The notes under the pieces were generated by a model. The model did no database searches. It saw nothing but the letters and a program-made list of their open reading frames with translations, and was not told where the DNA came from. Shown here piece by piece: positions 44,423 to 56,128 of a stretch of 64,000 bases of DNA. Within the stretch, counting starts at the first letter, position 1. Every line of letters starts with the position of its first letter. The position numbers and the translations under genes were made by a program. Origin of the DNA: Gamsiella multidivaricata (lineage: Eukaryota; Mortierellomycota; Mortierellomycetes; Mortierellales; Mortierellaceae); NCBI RefSeq assembly GCF_025024155.1, contig NW_026251765.1:124001-188000 (forward strand). The letters are read 5' to 3'.

Positions 44423-45428
44423 CCTATGTAGTATGTACGAGCAGAGAAGAGGACTCTTAATGCGGTGCAGAAGGGGAACCGCTTTATAAGGTGCCCGTCT
44501 GCCCTGGAAATAAGGATCTCTCGCTTGTCTTGTTGACTTTCTTGTACGAAAGTAAATATATAAGAGTAAAAAATCATACCACCACACGAAAACCAACATA
44601 ATCATTTTTGAAGAAATATAGCGAGGACACATCCTACCGAAGACAAAAAGCCCTCAGGGGTGGTTCGCGGTGAAGATCGGATACAAAAAAATACTTGAAA
44701 AAGCGCGTCTGGCTCAGCCAATGGACTTGCTTTTACCACAACAATAGTAACAACGAAACCCGCTATCTGGAACACTCCCCACAGTCAATGGGTCGTGGCA
44801 AAGATGATGCATTAATAAAAAAAAAAAAAAAAAAAAAAAAAAGAAGGATTGGGAGCTGATTCCTAGGGACGAAGGTTCAATGATAAAAAAGAGAAATAGT
44901 TTCCCAGAAAAACAGAACAGAAAAGGCATTCAGCAATAATAGAAACCAGGGCTAATGCATTGTCCGTGTTCCATTTGTGGTCTTACGAGGAGCTCCTTCA
45001 TTGCGGGTGGATGTGAATGTTGTACAGGTGCTCTGAAGGTCAAGATCTATGTGATGCCATCGAGGCTGTGCACCGCTCGGGCCAGATATACGCGTCGATC
45101 ACTATGTCCCTTCAATGCAGTGCGAGTACCAAGTGCAAGCCCATTATGCTGCTGACAAAGGCTTTTCTTGCTATTACACATTTTCATCTTTTCATCGTTT
45201 GGTTCAATCCTCACTCTTTATTTCATTTTCGCATTGACGTTTGCTGATTCTAAGGTGACTAAGGTTTGGGGTTCGAAGCGAGATATACAAAGGAAAGTGG
45301 ATTGGCTTGCCATCAGTCAGACTTACTTGGGAAAGTGAAGACTGTGCAGGGTACACCGCGGGCAGGTTGCAAGCCATGGTACCCCAGAAAAAAACCCACA
45401 AGGGAAAAAAAAGTTCGGCTTTTGTTGA

Positions 45429-45897
45429 CCTTCTTATTTTTTTTCCTGATCGTTGTTGCTGTTGCTGTTGTTGTTGCTGTTGTTGTTGCTGCTGCTGTTC
45501 CTGTTCCTGATGGTTTTTTTTTTTTTTTTTTCTTTTCATTTTTTTTGTTGTTGTTCCTGTTCGTTTTTTTTTTGTTCTTTTTTTTGTCCCTGCTCCTGAT
45601 AGTTTTTTTGTTGTTCCTGTTCCTGATTTTTTTTTTCTTTTTTTTTTTGTTGTTGTTCCTGTTCGTTTTCTTTTTCTTTTTCTTTTTCTTTTTCTTTTTC
45701 TTTTTCTTTTTCTTTTTCTTTTTCTTTTTTTTTTTCTTTTTCTTTCTTTTTTTCCTGTTCCTGTTCGTTTTATTATTTTTATTTTTTTGTTCCTGTTCCT
45801 GCTCGTTTTCTTTTTGTCCCTGTTCTTGTTCCTGATCGTTTTCTTTTTGTCCCTGTTCCTGTTCCTGATCGTTTTCTTTTTTTTTAGCTTTTCGCAT
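45429..45897. repeat. Compound polypyrimidine microsatellite (TTTTTC, TTGTTCC, TTGCTG)
   Basis: About 470 bp of almost pure T/C/G sequence. There is a (TTG/CTG) block at 45449-45500, then mixed TTTTTTTTGTTCCTG units, a long TTTTTC hexamer array at about 45668-45745, and repeats of TTCTTTTTGTCCCTGTTCC. The reverse strand gives false Lys-rich and Gln-rich open frames. Purine/pyrimidine strand bias this strong can form triplex DNA. Confidence 0.95.
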
Positions 45898-46159
45898 TCA
45901 ACCGATAAAAAGTGTACGAGAGTGCGTGAGTATGTGTACGTGAGTTTGTGTGCAACTGTGAATGTGTGCGCAAAGTGAAGGTCGGTGTACGGAATGATTT
46001 CGTGTGGCGAGTGGACTGTGATATGAAAGATGGAAGGTGCAGAGCGGAGAGATGTAAGAGCGGGGAGATGAAAAGGCGGAGAGGGGAGGTAGGTCTTTAT
46101 TTGTGTCACTTACTTTCTTGGTGGTCCGTTCGCTTGTCGCCATGGATGCGCCCTAGATA

Positions 46160-46325
46160 CATGTGCAAGAGAAAGAAGAAGAAAAGGCAAAGCAAGAAAA
46201 AAAAAAAAAAAAAAAAAAAAAGCAAAGCAAAAAAAAGCAAAAAGCAAAAAGCAAAAGAAAGAAAGAAAGAAAAAACCAAAAATGAAGTAAAAGAAAGTAA
46301 AAAGAAACAAAAAAACGAAAGAAAA
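46160..46325. repeat. Poly-A/AAAG-rich microsatellite
   Basis: A near-continuous purine tract on the plus strand with A-runs up to about 23 and AAAAGCA, AAAGAAAG and AAGTAAAAG units. Confidence 0.9.
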
Positions 46326-48591
46326 GCCCTCCGAATATCAGACAGTCTTTGTATTCATTGGCGATCTGAAGATGCCTTGAAAAATAGAGCTGTTCATCAT
46401 GTCAAGGAAGGAAAGCAGCTCCACAAGAATAAGCAGAACGCGTCTTGGCTGGCCCTCAAGTGCTGTTCAGATAGCCTGTACTCAATAGTAACTCGAAGGA
46501 GGCTATATGCCAGAGCCGATCATCATGTGTATAAAAGAAGGCAAACAGCGACACAAAGATCCCATCAGTCAAGGAAACAGTTCTAAAGGGGAACAATACG
46601 CAAAGAAAAAACCACAGAAACGTGGAAAAAGAGAGGCTCAACCCCATTAGCCAACACCCAAAGCTGTCCCCCGGAGCTCTCTCTTTTTTTACTTCAGTCG
46701 TTGGATCAGACCACATATGGAAGGTCATCATGTCCAGAAGAAACGTGGAGCCCTCGTCCCAAAAGAACGCAATCCGTCAATCAAAAGTGCGTATTCCTCT
46801 CCCCGCTCTCTAGAGCTCGAACCACTCATCCTTGTTCATTGGAATCCCCACCCAAAGTACCAAAAAAGCAAAAAAAAAAAAAAAAGAGCAAAAGCAAAAG
46901 CAAAAGTAACAACAGAACAGAAAAAGAAAGGGCCAGAGAAAAAGGGTGGCAAATGGTCACAAGCGTGTTTTTACCAAATATGGTGGGCAACTGGAAGACA
47001 AACTCATATTTTCATTTACCTCGAGATCCCATTCGCGGTAAGGGGACGCCTGAGTATCAACCGACTGCCACAGGTCTGCAGCCCTTGAATGGTTGTCTCT
47101 TAGAAGAGGAGGCCGGGCACCTAGCAATAGCGAGAGAAAAAAATAGAGAAAGAGAAGGATAAGGAGCAGGAGAAGGAGAAGGAGAAGGAGATATATATAT
47201 ATATATACAAGAAGTGCAGAGGAACAAGGCTGAGGCGGACAAAAATGGGAGAGAGTAATGAGGAAGAAGGGCAAGAGACAGCAGAAGTGAAGGACTGAGA
47301 GTGAAAGTGGGAGTAGCTGAAGTAGGGTAAATGTGGAGAAGAAGGAGGGAAAAGAGCTTACCTTGAAGACCGGGTGAGAGAAGAGAAGAGAAAGAAGAGA
47401 AGGGGGAAAAGAGGAGGGCTTCATATCCCCACCTCGATAGACACTCCTTCCTCGACAAACGGTAAACGTCATCGCTACTATCTGCAGTGGGGAGAGAATG
47501 TCTTCGGGCAGCCTCCTATCGGTATAGTCTCTTTGGGTCTTTCATATGAAAGAAAAAGAGATAGTGGGCGATAGACAGCACGGAGACAGTGGACAGAGAC
47601 AAGCAAGGAGATAATGATGGCAAAATAAATCTGGCCGGTGACCTATCGGGACATGAAATATACTTTGGCGGTAAGATAGCCTGGTCTTGGCAGCAAAGGA
47701 GCAAAGAGAGAGAGTGAGTGAGTGAGAGAGGATGAGAGAAAGAAGGGGAGAAAGAAAAAGAGAAGGAGAGGAAGAGAGGTCTACTTTGATGAGCATGCAA
47801 GCATGAAAAAGATAGAAAGCAATAGACAGAAAAGACATGGCAAAGGTAGTGCCACCATAAGAGTGTCTTTTGTGAGTGCAGTCAGCACGTCTATCGAAGC
47901 AGCCAATGATGTAATGATGTACCTGGGAGTGTGGGAGGGATAAAGACACAGGAACAAGCAGCAAGGAAAGAGAACGATGATCATATGGGTCACATACAGC
48001 GATATTATTCTTTCGCGGCACTATGCGGGCATACAATAGTCATTAAAGACAATACATCGCGAGTATGTTGGACTCGGACCAAATTGTCTATTCTAGTACA
48101 ACCACTGCTGGCTGCATCCTTTCCAGCTTTTTTCGTATTTCATCAAGTGCTCACATATGGCTGAGCCGCATTTATCCCCTCCTAAAGAAAATCAACCTGC
48201 TACAGACAACACCACCTAGTCGACACACGTCGTAACTGCGGATAGCAGCACTGGAAGTGGCAGAAAGGGCTGTCAGCAATGACACACGCGTCTCTCTCCA
48301 AGGATTGTCCGTGTTTATGCGCATACTCCACAGCACTTCATTTTTTCCCTATTAGTATAACCCACACGAGACATCTGCAGTTGTGGTAAAAATGGGCGCA
48401 GTCCACAATTTCGAAGAAATCCAAACCCAAACTTTGTTTTACACGCCGTAACAGCTTACGACTTTCAGAAGGATAAGAGAAAGGGGATGATAACCACAAG
48501 TTCGCTTATCTACTCCATTCCTTTCATCAGCCTTCTCTCGCATCACCCTACTTTCGCGTACCTCTTCTTCGTACAATCTACTTCCTTTGCC

Positions 48592-50129
48592 ATGGCCAAC
48601 CTCAAATTATTTTGTCTTGTTGATGGCGAGCCCACGTCGAGTGCATTTCCTGTCGAGATTGCCGCAGCAGAAACCATTGGTGACCTCAAGGAGCGCACCA
48701 AGGCCGAGAAACCTGACATATTTGATATAGAGGCCGACCTGCTCATTCTCTGGAGTGTCAGTCCCCATCACTGATGAGGAGGATGAGCTGCCAGTCAAAC
48801 TCGACACCCTGAATGAGAAGAAGAAACTCTTTCCCAGGATTCTTCTCTCTCAGATATTTCCACAAGAGCCAGACGACGACAACTATATCATAGTACAACG
48901 CCCGCCACCAGGTAATAACACTCATTGCTCAATGCAAACCTTTCAATACTGGCTTTGGTGTCTAACAGTCTCTTCTTTATATCTCCAGGCAAAAGGAGGG
49001 CAGAAGGAGATAATGACCCCTCCAAAAGACATAAGACAACCCTCTTAGGTGCGATTGAGAACGCTGGATTTGCAGACAGGACAATAGTGCATGGTGGACC
49101 CAAACTTTCTGTCCTAAACCAAAAAGACAGGGTCGCTGTATTGGAACATCTTGGCCAGGGAGCTTGGCGGATTCTTCATTCTGGTCACTGCTCGAGACAG
49201 CGCGTGCCTTCCGGGAGAAAGACACTGAAATACAGCTTTTGGAGTTAATATCTGCACCTTCCGGCACTCTGTTTCCTATTGTCGACACACAGGATCTATA
49301 CGTCAGGGAGGATTACAAAAAACTTTATCTGGATATCACCTCCACATTCACGGATACCATATCGCCACTCCAGAATCGCATCGTCGTCACCGGCATCTCT
49401 GGCATTGGCAAGTCAGCGTTCTTGGCGTACTTTACTGTCCGACTTCTTTCAGAAAGCGATGGTGACAACCCTCCTATTATCATTTTCCACACGAAACGGA
49501 GTTCAAGGTGCTATGTCTATGGAGGGATCTCTACTGTATGCATTGGAGTGGTCAGCGATTTTCAAGCCTTTCTCGATCTGCCTGGAACGTGGTATTTAGT
49601 CGACAGCTCCCCAGACCCAGTGCTCGGCCCAGCCAAGACTATCCTATCAGCATCGCCAAAGACCCTCGTGGAGCAATACAAAGAAGTAGCCAAAGAATCA
49701 CCACGGTATTACTACATGGCGCCTTGGGAGTTGAATGAACTGGAGGAGTGCCGAGTCAGCGTCAAGAGTTTCAATATGGTCAAGCCGGATTTTATGGAGA
49801 AGCTTTACGTTAAGATGGGAGGAGTACCGAGATATGTCCTGCAGTTTCCATGGGTTATACTGGGGCGAGATAAGAATGCCACTGTTGAAGCCGAGGATGA
49901 AGCATATTGTGGTGTCGATGAGGCCATTAAGCGCGTCAAGGATCCAGCTATGCTTCTGGAATGCTTTGCTCATGGAAGAGTTTCCTTAGAGTTTAGCAGC
50001 CGTATTCTTCACCAGTGGCCCACTGAGGATAACAAAAGCTACTGGTTGGCATGGGCTTCACCACATATTCAGCAAGAGATCGTCGAACAACTGAAGGAGA
50101 AATCACGCGGAGGGCATAAGCTGGAGTAG
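48592..50129 (+). pseudogene. Crinkler (CRN)-type protein with P-loop NTPase, two frame disruptions
   Basis: ATG 48592 opens MANLKLFCLVDGEPTSSAF and continues DLKERTKAEKPDIFD, the ubiquitin-like CRN header seen in oomycete, chytrid and Mucoromycota Crinklers. A one-base frame change near 48752-48757 shifts into DEEDELPVKLDTLNEKKKLF and DNYIIVQRPPPG, still header-like. An intron (48914-48988) follows. A second frame change near 49150 leads into the main frame, which carries a Walker A motif GISGIGKS with flanking FLAYFTVRLL, then YYYMAPWELNELEECR, and ends at 50127-50129. CRN proteins are modular STAND-like NTPases with variable C-terminal nuclease or kinase parts, some of them host-directed effectors. 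No C-terminal effector domain is evident before the stop. The two frame changes mean either a recent pseudogene or sequence errors in a live gene. Confidence 0.75.
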
Positions 50130-50465
50130 TTACACATGCAGAAGCAACCCTCTAATATTTGTCTCACGAGGTAATTATTGGACTCCAAACTGATTTAGGT
50201 TTAAAGTCGAATCCACCAGTGCACACCCAATCCTTAAGCATCTCCATTCCCATCTTCGTTTCAATTGAAAGATTTTAGGAAAATTGCTATGTATCGCTCG
50301 GCATCTGGATCAACAGAAAGTAACTCTATCTTCTGACACAAGGACGGTCGCTTTAGTTTTGGAGGTGCCTTGTGTTCTGATTAATTATCTGAATGCACCA
50401 GGCTGGCATTGCAGGCATTTCATCACGGTGCTGAGGTGGTTTGACAAAATGGTATTTTTCGGACT
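50130..50465. other. Gap between the Crinkler gene and the primase-polymerase relic
   Basis: 336 bp, convergent arrangement. It may contain the decayed C-terminus of either neighbour; the minus strand near 50.35-50.46 kb still has open frame but no motif I can name. Confidence 0.35.
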
Positions 50466-50900
50466 TCAGGCTCTTGGGGCCACAATGATACACCCGCCAT
50501 GGCCACGTGTGTCGATAGGAGTGAGTATACCGTTTATACGTAATTTTGTGCAATTTTTAACAGCATTCAAGCCATTTTCGGCGGATTTTAATAGAGAGAA
50601 AAAGTAGTGCACACCACCTCCGGTAGTTTTTTGGATGGGAGTGTTATCGGGCAATCGAATATGACAGTTCCCTCCTTAATATCGTTTTGTTGATCTCTGT
50701 CTTTTAGTATGTACATCGCAATCAATGACGATTATATCACTGGCTTCACCAGTTAAAAGGGCTATTCCATTGTCTTGGTGGAAGAATTCCTTATAGGTAT
50801 CGAGCGTGGCTCGTTCCCAACCCGGCTTGAAAACAATTTTCTTTCTGTTAACAACATCATCCCAGCGCAATTGATCCCAATAGGAACCATACTGAGGCCG
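50466..50900 (-). pseudogene. Primase-polymerase (AEP, bifunctional DNA primase/polymerase N-terminal) domain relic
   Basis: Minus-strand frame from about 50900 to the TGA at 50468-50466, broken by one in-frame TAA near 50670. It reads YWDQLRWDDVVNRKKIVFKP, then NGIALLTGEASDIIVIDCDV, then TTGGGVHYFFSLLKSAENGL and ILTPIDTRGHGGCIIVAPRA. These give all three archaeo-eukaryotic primase motifs in order and spacing: motif I hhhDxD (VIDCDV), motif II with conserved His (GGGVHYFF), motif III hD followed by RG-x-GG (PIDTRGHGG). Such Prim-Pol domains are found in plasmids, large DNA viruses and mobile elements, where they start replication. No helicase module was seen next to it. The relic is short, lacks a clear start and end, and is probably dead. 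The domain is fairly sure; its source is not. Confidence 0.65.
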
Positions 50901-51141
50901 ACATATTTTTTACCAAAGACTTCCATCGTTTAACTTACAAACTTACTATCCACTTTCGCGCTCGTGCATTTAAGAAACACGTGCATTTAGAGAGGGACAA
51001 GCACACGCTTCAAAAAATCTCACGGGCTGCCTCGACAGACCAAAGGGAATGAGACCTGATCAGCGCAGCACTACTCCGCTTTCATCGACACAACACACAT
51101 CAGCCAACTAGAACGCATAGGAACACAGGATCATCTCAGAA

Positions 51142-51269
51142 ATGCTCGGATTCGTACGTCGCTCACTCAATGCAATCGGAGCAGAGACCGTCAAGGGTAT
51201 GCTTGTTTTCTTTCTTTTTTTATTTTATTTTTTTTCTAACACTCGATTCACATACTTAAACCACTGAAC

Positions 51270-51308
<39 letters not shown>

Positions 51309-52419
51309 CCCCACTCGATCGAATGCCGTTTTCTATTGTGTTTTATTTTACTTTGGACAGGCAGTGCAAATCGTACTCTAATGCTCCCACCTTTGTCTAC
51401 CATATACAGTCGTACGGATGGACCACTCGCCATGGAAGCGAGAGATGCCTATGGCCGCACTAAGGACACAGGAGGATTTGAAGGGCTGGCTCGTAGGTTG
51501 TGACAAGGACATCGGAGGCTTCTCAGAGGCTCATCTGGAGATCACCAAGAACGGTACAGGCAAGTCAAGTCCAGGGAGGACAGCTCAGGACCATGGCTGC
51601 CGAACGACAGCCGACAGTCAGGACTACTATCTAACATTGCCTACTCTTGTTTCGAATGGATACCCTTCAAAAACACACAAAAAACAAAAAAACCTCAACG
51701 ATAGGTCGCTTTTATGGTCATTTGTCACTGGATCTTCCCGAGAACGAGGACGTTGAAAAGAGTGGATATGCAGGCATCAGGACAAAGGTGAGAAGACACT
51801 GCTATACCAGGACTCACTCCCAAGATCGCACTTTCCATTGGACGATATTATTGATCTTTTTGACCGTCAAATCTTCAATAGACAAGGCCAGGATCGGTTT
51901 TTGGCACACCTGTCTGGGATACATGTCTTTACGAGTACCTTTCGTTAAGAGTCAAGGGCGATGAGCGGAAATACTTTGTCAATCTCCAAACAGATGGTGT
52001 TGTGCCTACGGATCTGTACCAGCACCGTCTCTTTTTGAAAACGCCCGGCGAGTGGGAGACCGTTTTGGTAATTAAACCACTGCTATTGCCAATCATCTTT
52101 TTTTCATTTTTCTTTTGTCTGTTTTTTTTATGGGTACCATCGCCAGGTGGCATGGGTCCTCGTTCCGCCTCGCATATTAACCATCGTCTGTTGTTTCTGT
52201 CCCTATATCGAACAGATCCCATTTAAGGACTTTATCTTGACAAATCAGGGCTTTATTCAGGAGGATCAAATCGAGATTTACAGGGAGAGGGTCAAGAACG
52301 TGGGTGTCTCCATCATTGACAGGAAATCAGGCCCTTTCGAGCTGGAGATTGAAAGCATCAGCGCTGCCAATGTCGGACCGGATCCAAATGCACCCCAGCC
52401 AGAGAATGAGCACCATTGA
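51142..52419 (+). CDS. CIA30: Complex I intermediate-associated protein 30 (CIA30/NDUFAF1-like)
   Basis: Five exons (51142-51196, 51410-51553, 51705-51787, 51882-52067, 52216-52419) give 223 residues. CIA30 is a mitochondrial assembly factor for the membrane arm of complex I. The N-terminus MLGFVRRSLNAIGAETV is basic and amphipathic, fitting a mitochondrial presequence. The body has the CIA30 beta-sandwich signatures: WLVGCDKDIGGFSEAHLEI, YAGIRTK, VWDTCLYEYLSLRVKGDERK, then YFVNLQTDGVVPTDLYQHRL, IPFKDFILTNQGFIQED and GPFELEIESI. Exon 2 uses the acceptor at 51408-51409; an earlier one at 51358-51360 would give a stop. Intron 1 contains an A35 tract (51269-51303). The same pathway is served by the NDUFA1 gene 18 kb away. 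Confidence 0.93.
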
Positions 52420-52589
52420 GTTCAAAAAATAGGACCTTGTTTGGTATTAAAAAGGCATGTATTGTACAAGAGATGAGATCTTTTAGCTAGTCGTGATAAG
52501 TGAATGCAAAAAAAAAGAAAAATGGCATCATGCGAGTAAGGATAATAAGTGAAAATAAAAGATGTCAAGAGAGAGCAAGAAAAAGATGT

Positions 52590-54985
52590 CTACTGGCGAC
52601 GCTTCTTGCCCTGGTCGCGCAGTTTTGTTGCCAGCTTATGGGGATCCTCGGGCTTAACCTTGTTGCGGTTCTTGTTCTTGACGTTCGCAGTCTCATAATA
52701 ATGAGTACCGACCTTGCCCTTGTTCGTCGTCATACGGGCCTCCTTCACGGGCTTTGTCTCTTTCTCCTCCTCCTTCTGCTCCTCCTCTTCAACATGCTTT
52801 CTCTTGCCAGCCTTTGCAGTCTTCTTGATGTCCTTGACCTCGAATCCAGCAGGTCCAGCTGCAACGCGCTTCAAGGCGGCACGCTTCTTGATCCTCTGCT
52901 TACGCTCGGTCTCCTCATCTGAAAGCTCGAGCTCACTGTCGACATCCTCCTCGCTGTCATTGTCTTCCTGTCCAGGGATTGAGTTCACAGTCTCTCCTAC
53001 AACGTTGGCAAAGACATCATCCCAGTCCAACTTCTCGCCCGAAATCGCGCTGCTAGCCTTGGCCACTGCAGCCTTGGTCTCCTTCTTGGCCTTCTTCTCC
53101 TGTCGAAGCTGAGCCTTGCTCTTGCGGGTCTTGGTGGATGTGCTGAAACTTCCCTCCTTGTCCTCGTCCTCATCATCAGTCTTGTTGACATCATCCTCAT
53201 CGACCTCATCAGGCAAAATACCCTCAGGAGCATTACTCTCCCGCTTGTTTTTCTCCTCCTCGAGCAACGACGCGTTCTTAGCCAGATCGTCAGCCATGAA
53301 TTTTTGCATGACGGGAATCTTTGAGAAGATCTGCTCGACCTGAGGCAGTGATGGGTCAATGCTGTTATAAATCGGGGCCTCTTCCACAGCCTCTTCACCG
53401 GGCTTGTCACCCTCAGGAGGAGCGGTGTAATAAGGAATCTTGCCGCGCAACCAGTCGTTCAAAACCATCTTGGCGACACTGCCCAGATCCGCCTCGCCTC
53501 CTTTGATCAACTTTCCGGTGCGCTTGGCGAGCTGAGTCAAAAAGTCGACAGAGTCCTCCCAGTGGTCCAACTCGTATGTGCGCTGGATGTACTCTGGACG
53601 GACACGGCTCAAAAGCTCTGGAATGTAATCATCCGGTTGCTTGATGTTCTCTACACGGACGACTCCCTTGAGAACGATATCGGTCTCGGTATCCGTGGTC
53701 GAGGGATGGACGACTCCAGGGCAATCGATCAAGTAGATGCGCTTCATCAGAGTGATGTACTGCCAGACCTTTGTCTCACCAGGAATGGGGGCGACGTTGC
53801 AGACCTTCTTGCCACGAAGAGTGTTGATAATGCTGGACTTTCCAGTGTTGGGATAACCAATGAAACCAACCGAAATCTGCTTCTTGTCCGAGTGGAGGGT
53901 AGAGAACTGACGGAGGAGCTGGATCAACGATCCTTTACCGAATGAGTTGTTAATAGAGGCGTGGAAGGCGAGCGTAGGGTATTCTTTGGACAAGACCTTG
54001 ACCCACTTGGCCTGTATATTATAGTGGAAATAGAAGCGTTGTTAGCGTCGGCAGCCTGGAAACAATCAAGACTGCATGTCCTATTGAAAATGATGGCAAA
54101 CTTACAGTGACCCAGGTGGGGACGAGATCGCACTTGTTGAGGACGAAGATCAACTGCTTGTGGCGAGCCTCCTTCTTGATGTGGTACTCAACGTTGGAGC
54201 AGCGGGTGCCCATAGGGTCACGGGCATCCAGGACGTGAATAACAACGTCCGAGGAATCAATAACCTTGTAAAGTTCTCCCCAGATACGTTTCGACTGTCC
54301 CTTCTGGAAGACGCTGTCTCTGGCCTCTTCAATCCAGTCCGTGATCACATTCGACTGCAAGTTCTTGTCAGCCTTCTCGTCATAGTTCTCCAATGTCGAC
54401 TCGACCTTCGCTGCCAAATCCTCCAAGTTTCCCATGGCCAACTTTGGGCGTTTACGCTGAGCCTTGTTTCCGAAGGTATCGCTAAATGGCTCTGTCTCCA
54501 ACACATGCATTTTACCGACCTATACGAGGCATCATCGAGCGTATTTTAGTCACACGAGTCCGTACTGAAAGAATATGGGATGATGCACTAAAGATTGGAA
54601 TAAGGATACTTACATGAACGGGATCCTGAAGAAGGGACATGGGAAGCTTGTGCTGCTTCAAAAGGACCTGGAAGGGATCGTTGACCTTGGCAGCCAGGTT
54701 CTCTCTGAAGCTCTCGAGGGCTTTTTGACCGATAACACGGGTATTACCGAACCACTTGCGATTGGGAGCCACACGGCCAGGCTCGACAGCCTTGCTCTGG
54801 AAAGAAGCAGCTTTGATGACCTTGCCCTGAGCATTGCGAATCGCCCTACCGCCCTTGAGGAGCTGGACCTGCTTGGCAGCCTTGGCATCTCTGTAAAAGT
54901 TCTCGCCCTTGACCTTAACGTTTCCGAGGCCGTTTGAGCCTCCCAAGGCCTTAACTCTGTTGTGCTCCTTCTTTAACTGGCCCAT
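52590..54985 (-). CDS. NOG2: Nucleolar GTP-binding protein 2 (Nog2/GNL2)
   Basis: Three exons (54985-54614, 54519-54106, 54011-52590), all phase 0, give 735 residues. Nog2 is a circularly permuted GTPase of the late nuclear pre-60S ribosome that acts as a checkpoint before export. Permuted motif order is visible: G4 NKCDLVPTW and the earlier HVLDARDP in exon 2, then G1 GYPNTGKSS and G3 DCPGVVHP in exon 3. The N-terminal NGN1NT domain is present ([35 protein letters not shown]). The C-terminal 250 residues are acidic and Lys-rich, the usual nucleolar tail. ATG 54985 opens [10 protein letters not shown]. It is divergent from COX6A and convergent with CIA30. Confidence 0.95.
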
Positions 54986-55258
54986 GGCGTGTGATGTAAG
55001 AGTGGAGTAGTGGGGAGGGGGTGATGATGTTTATGCCTATTGTTTTTTTTTTCTTTTCTTTTCTTTTTTTTTTATGACTGCCTCTTGCCTAGTTCCAAAA
55101 TGTAAATAATCACTGTCAGGGCGATGTATCCCAAATTCCAATGCGTCACTTTTGCCGTGCCTGCCGGGGTTCGGTGCCTGGAAATTGACATGCAGCCAAA
55201 ATAGATACCCTCTTACTCCAGTTTCCCAACAGTAATTACTTCTTTCCGTATAATCACA
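54986..55258. promoter_or_regulatory. Shared divergent promoter NOG2 / COX6A
   Basis: 273 bp separate the two start codons. It includes a T-rich TTTTTTTTTTCTTTTCTTTT stretch (55041-55073) next to the NOG2 side. No classic TATA box; no further element assigned. Confidence 0.55.
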
Positions 55259-56128
55259 ATGGTCTCCAGATTCGCTCAAGCTGCCAAGGGCATCCGCTTC
55301 GCCTCCTCGGCATCTGCCAACGCTGCTAACCCCTGGTTGGCCGAGCGCGTCGCCATCAAGGAACACGCTGGTCGTACGTCCCTCAAATCTCATTCCCCTG
55401 GAATCAGGACAACTTGTACACTTGATCACAGTGAAGATCTTAAGTCAAAAATCATGTATTCCGTTACTATTGCAGGACTATCGCAGGACTATCGCAGGAG
55501 TAGATCAATGTAGCACAGAAAGCAGATCGTAACCATATCCACAGTTTTGAGGAGTAACAGTAGTACCGACCGTTCCAGCACTCTAGATCAGCAAACCCCT
55601 CTCCCGCGTTCAATTGATGCACTATGCACATTCGAAATGCGCTCGAGCCCCTTTTACCCCTGACAACGAACACTTCGTGATAACCATCCAGCTCGGCAAC
55701 TTTTACGCTCTATACATCGTCACTCACTCCCAGTTTCATCTCTGCACTTCCTTCAATTGGACACGTCCACAGCCGCTGCTGAGACCTGGCGCAAGATCTC
55801 TATCTACGTCTGCATCCCTGCCGTCATCGCTGCCTCTGCTAACGCCTACAACCTCTGGGCAAAGCACCAGGCCCATCTGGAGCACGAGCGCCACGAGGGC
55901 CATGAGGCTGTCAAGTACCCCTACATGCGTCTTCGTACCAAGGTAACCAATGCATCCTATACGATACGTGTCATATGTCTGTGTATTACTCATGTACTTA
56001 GTATGGGCAAACCCCCTTCACTTTTCCTGACACACCGCCAACATCTCTCTTATTTACTTTTTACCCGCCTCTAGGCCTTCCCCTGGGGTGATGACTCTTT
56101 GTTCTTCAACCCTGAGGTTAACATGTAA
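55259..56128 (+). CDS. COX13: Cytochrome c oxidase subunit 6A (Cox13)
   Basis: Three exons (55259-55373, 55773-55942, 56075-56128) give 112 residues. It is a nuclear-encoded single-pass subunit of complex IV in the mitochondrial inner membrane. The N-terminus MVSRFAQAAKGIRFASSASA is a typical Arg/Ser/Ala presequence. The membrane helix is ISIYVCIPAVIAASANAYNL. The conserved matrix/IMS end reads YPYMRLRTKAFPWGDDSLFF and stops after NPEVNM. The first donor could be GTACGT at 55374 or a GTCGTA 4 nt earlier in the same phase, which changes one residue; the former fits consensus better. Length and motifs match the family. Confidence 0.93.

Larger units (their letters stand above)
44423..48591. other. 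4.2-kb low-complexity and unassigned region
   Basis: No gene recognised. It holds an A25-26 tract (about 44817-44843), the two microsatellite blocks listed separately, an A15 run at 46870-46885, GA-rich DNA at 47.1-47.8 kb including (TA)n near 47190-47206, and the Crinkler promoter. Short open frames with clean splice donors occur at 46730-46790 (MSRRNVEPSSQKNAIRQSK before GTGCGT) and 46980-47040 (MVGNWKTNSYFHLPRDPIR before GTAAGG). They could be exons of an unrecognised gene, but I could not link them. Confidence 0.4.

Noticed and set aside
43924..44577. 217-codon minus-strand open frame
   Set aside because: It runs antisense to the FEN-like relic, whose motifs are clear on the plus strand; the minus reading shows no family features.
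45204..46109. 301-codon minus-strand frame rich in Lys, Arg and Gln
   Set aside because: It is produced by the T/C microsatellite and has no domain-like part.
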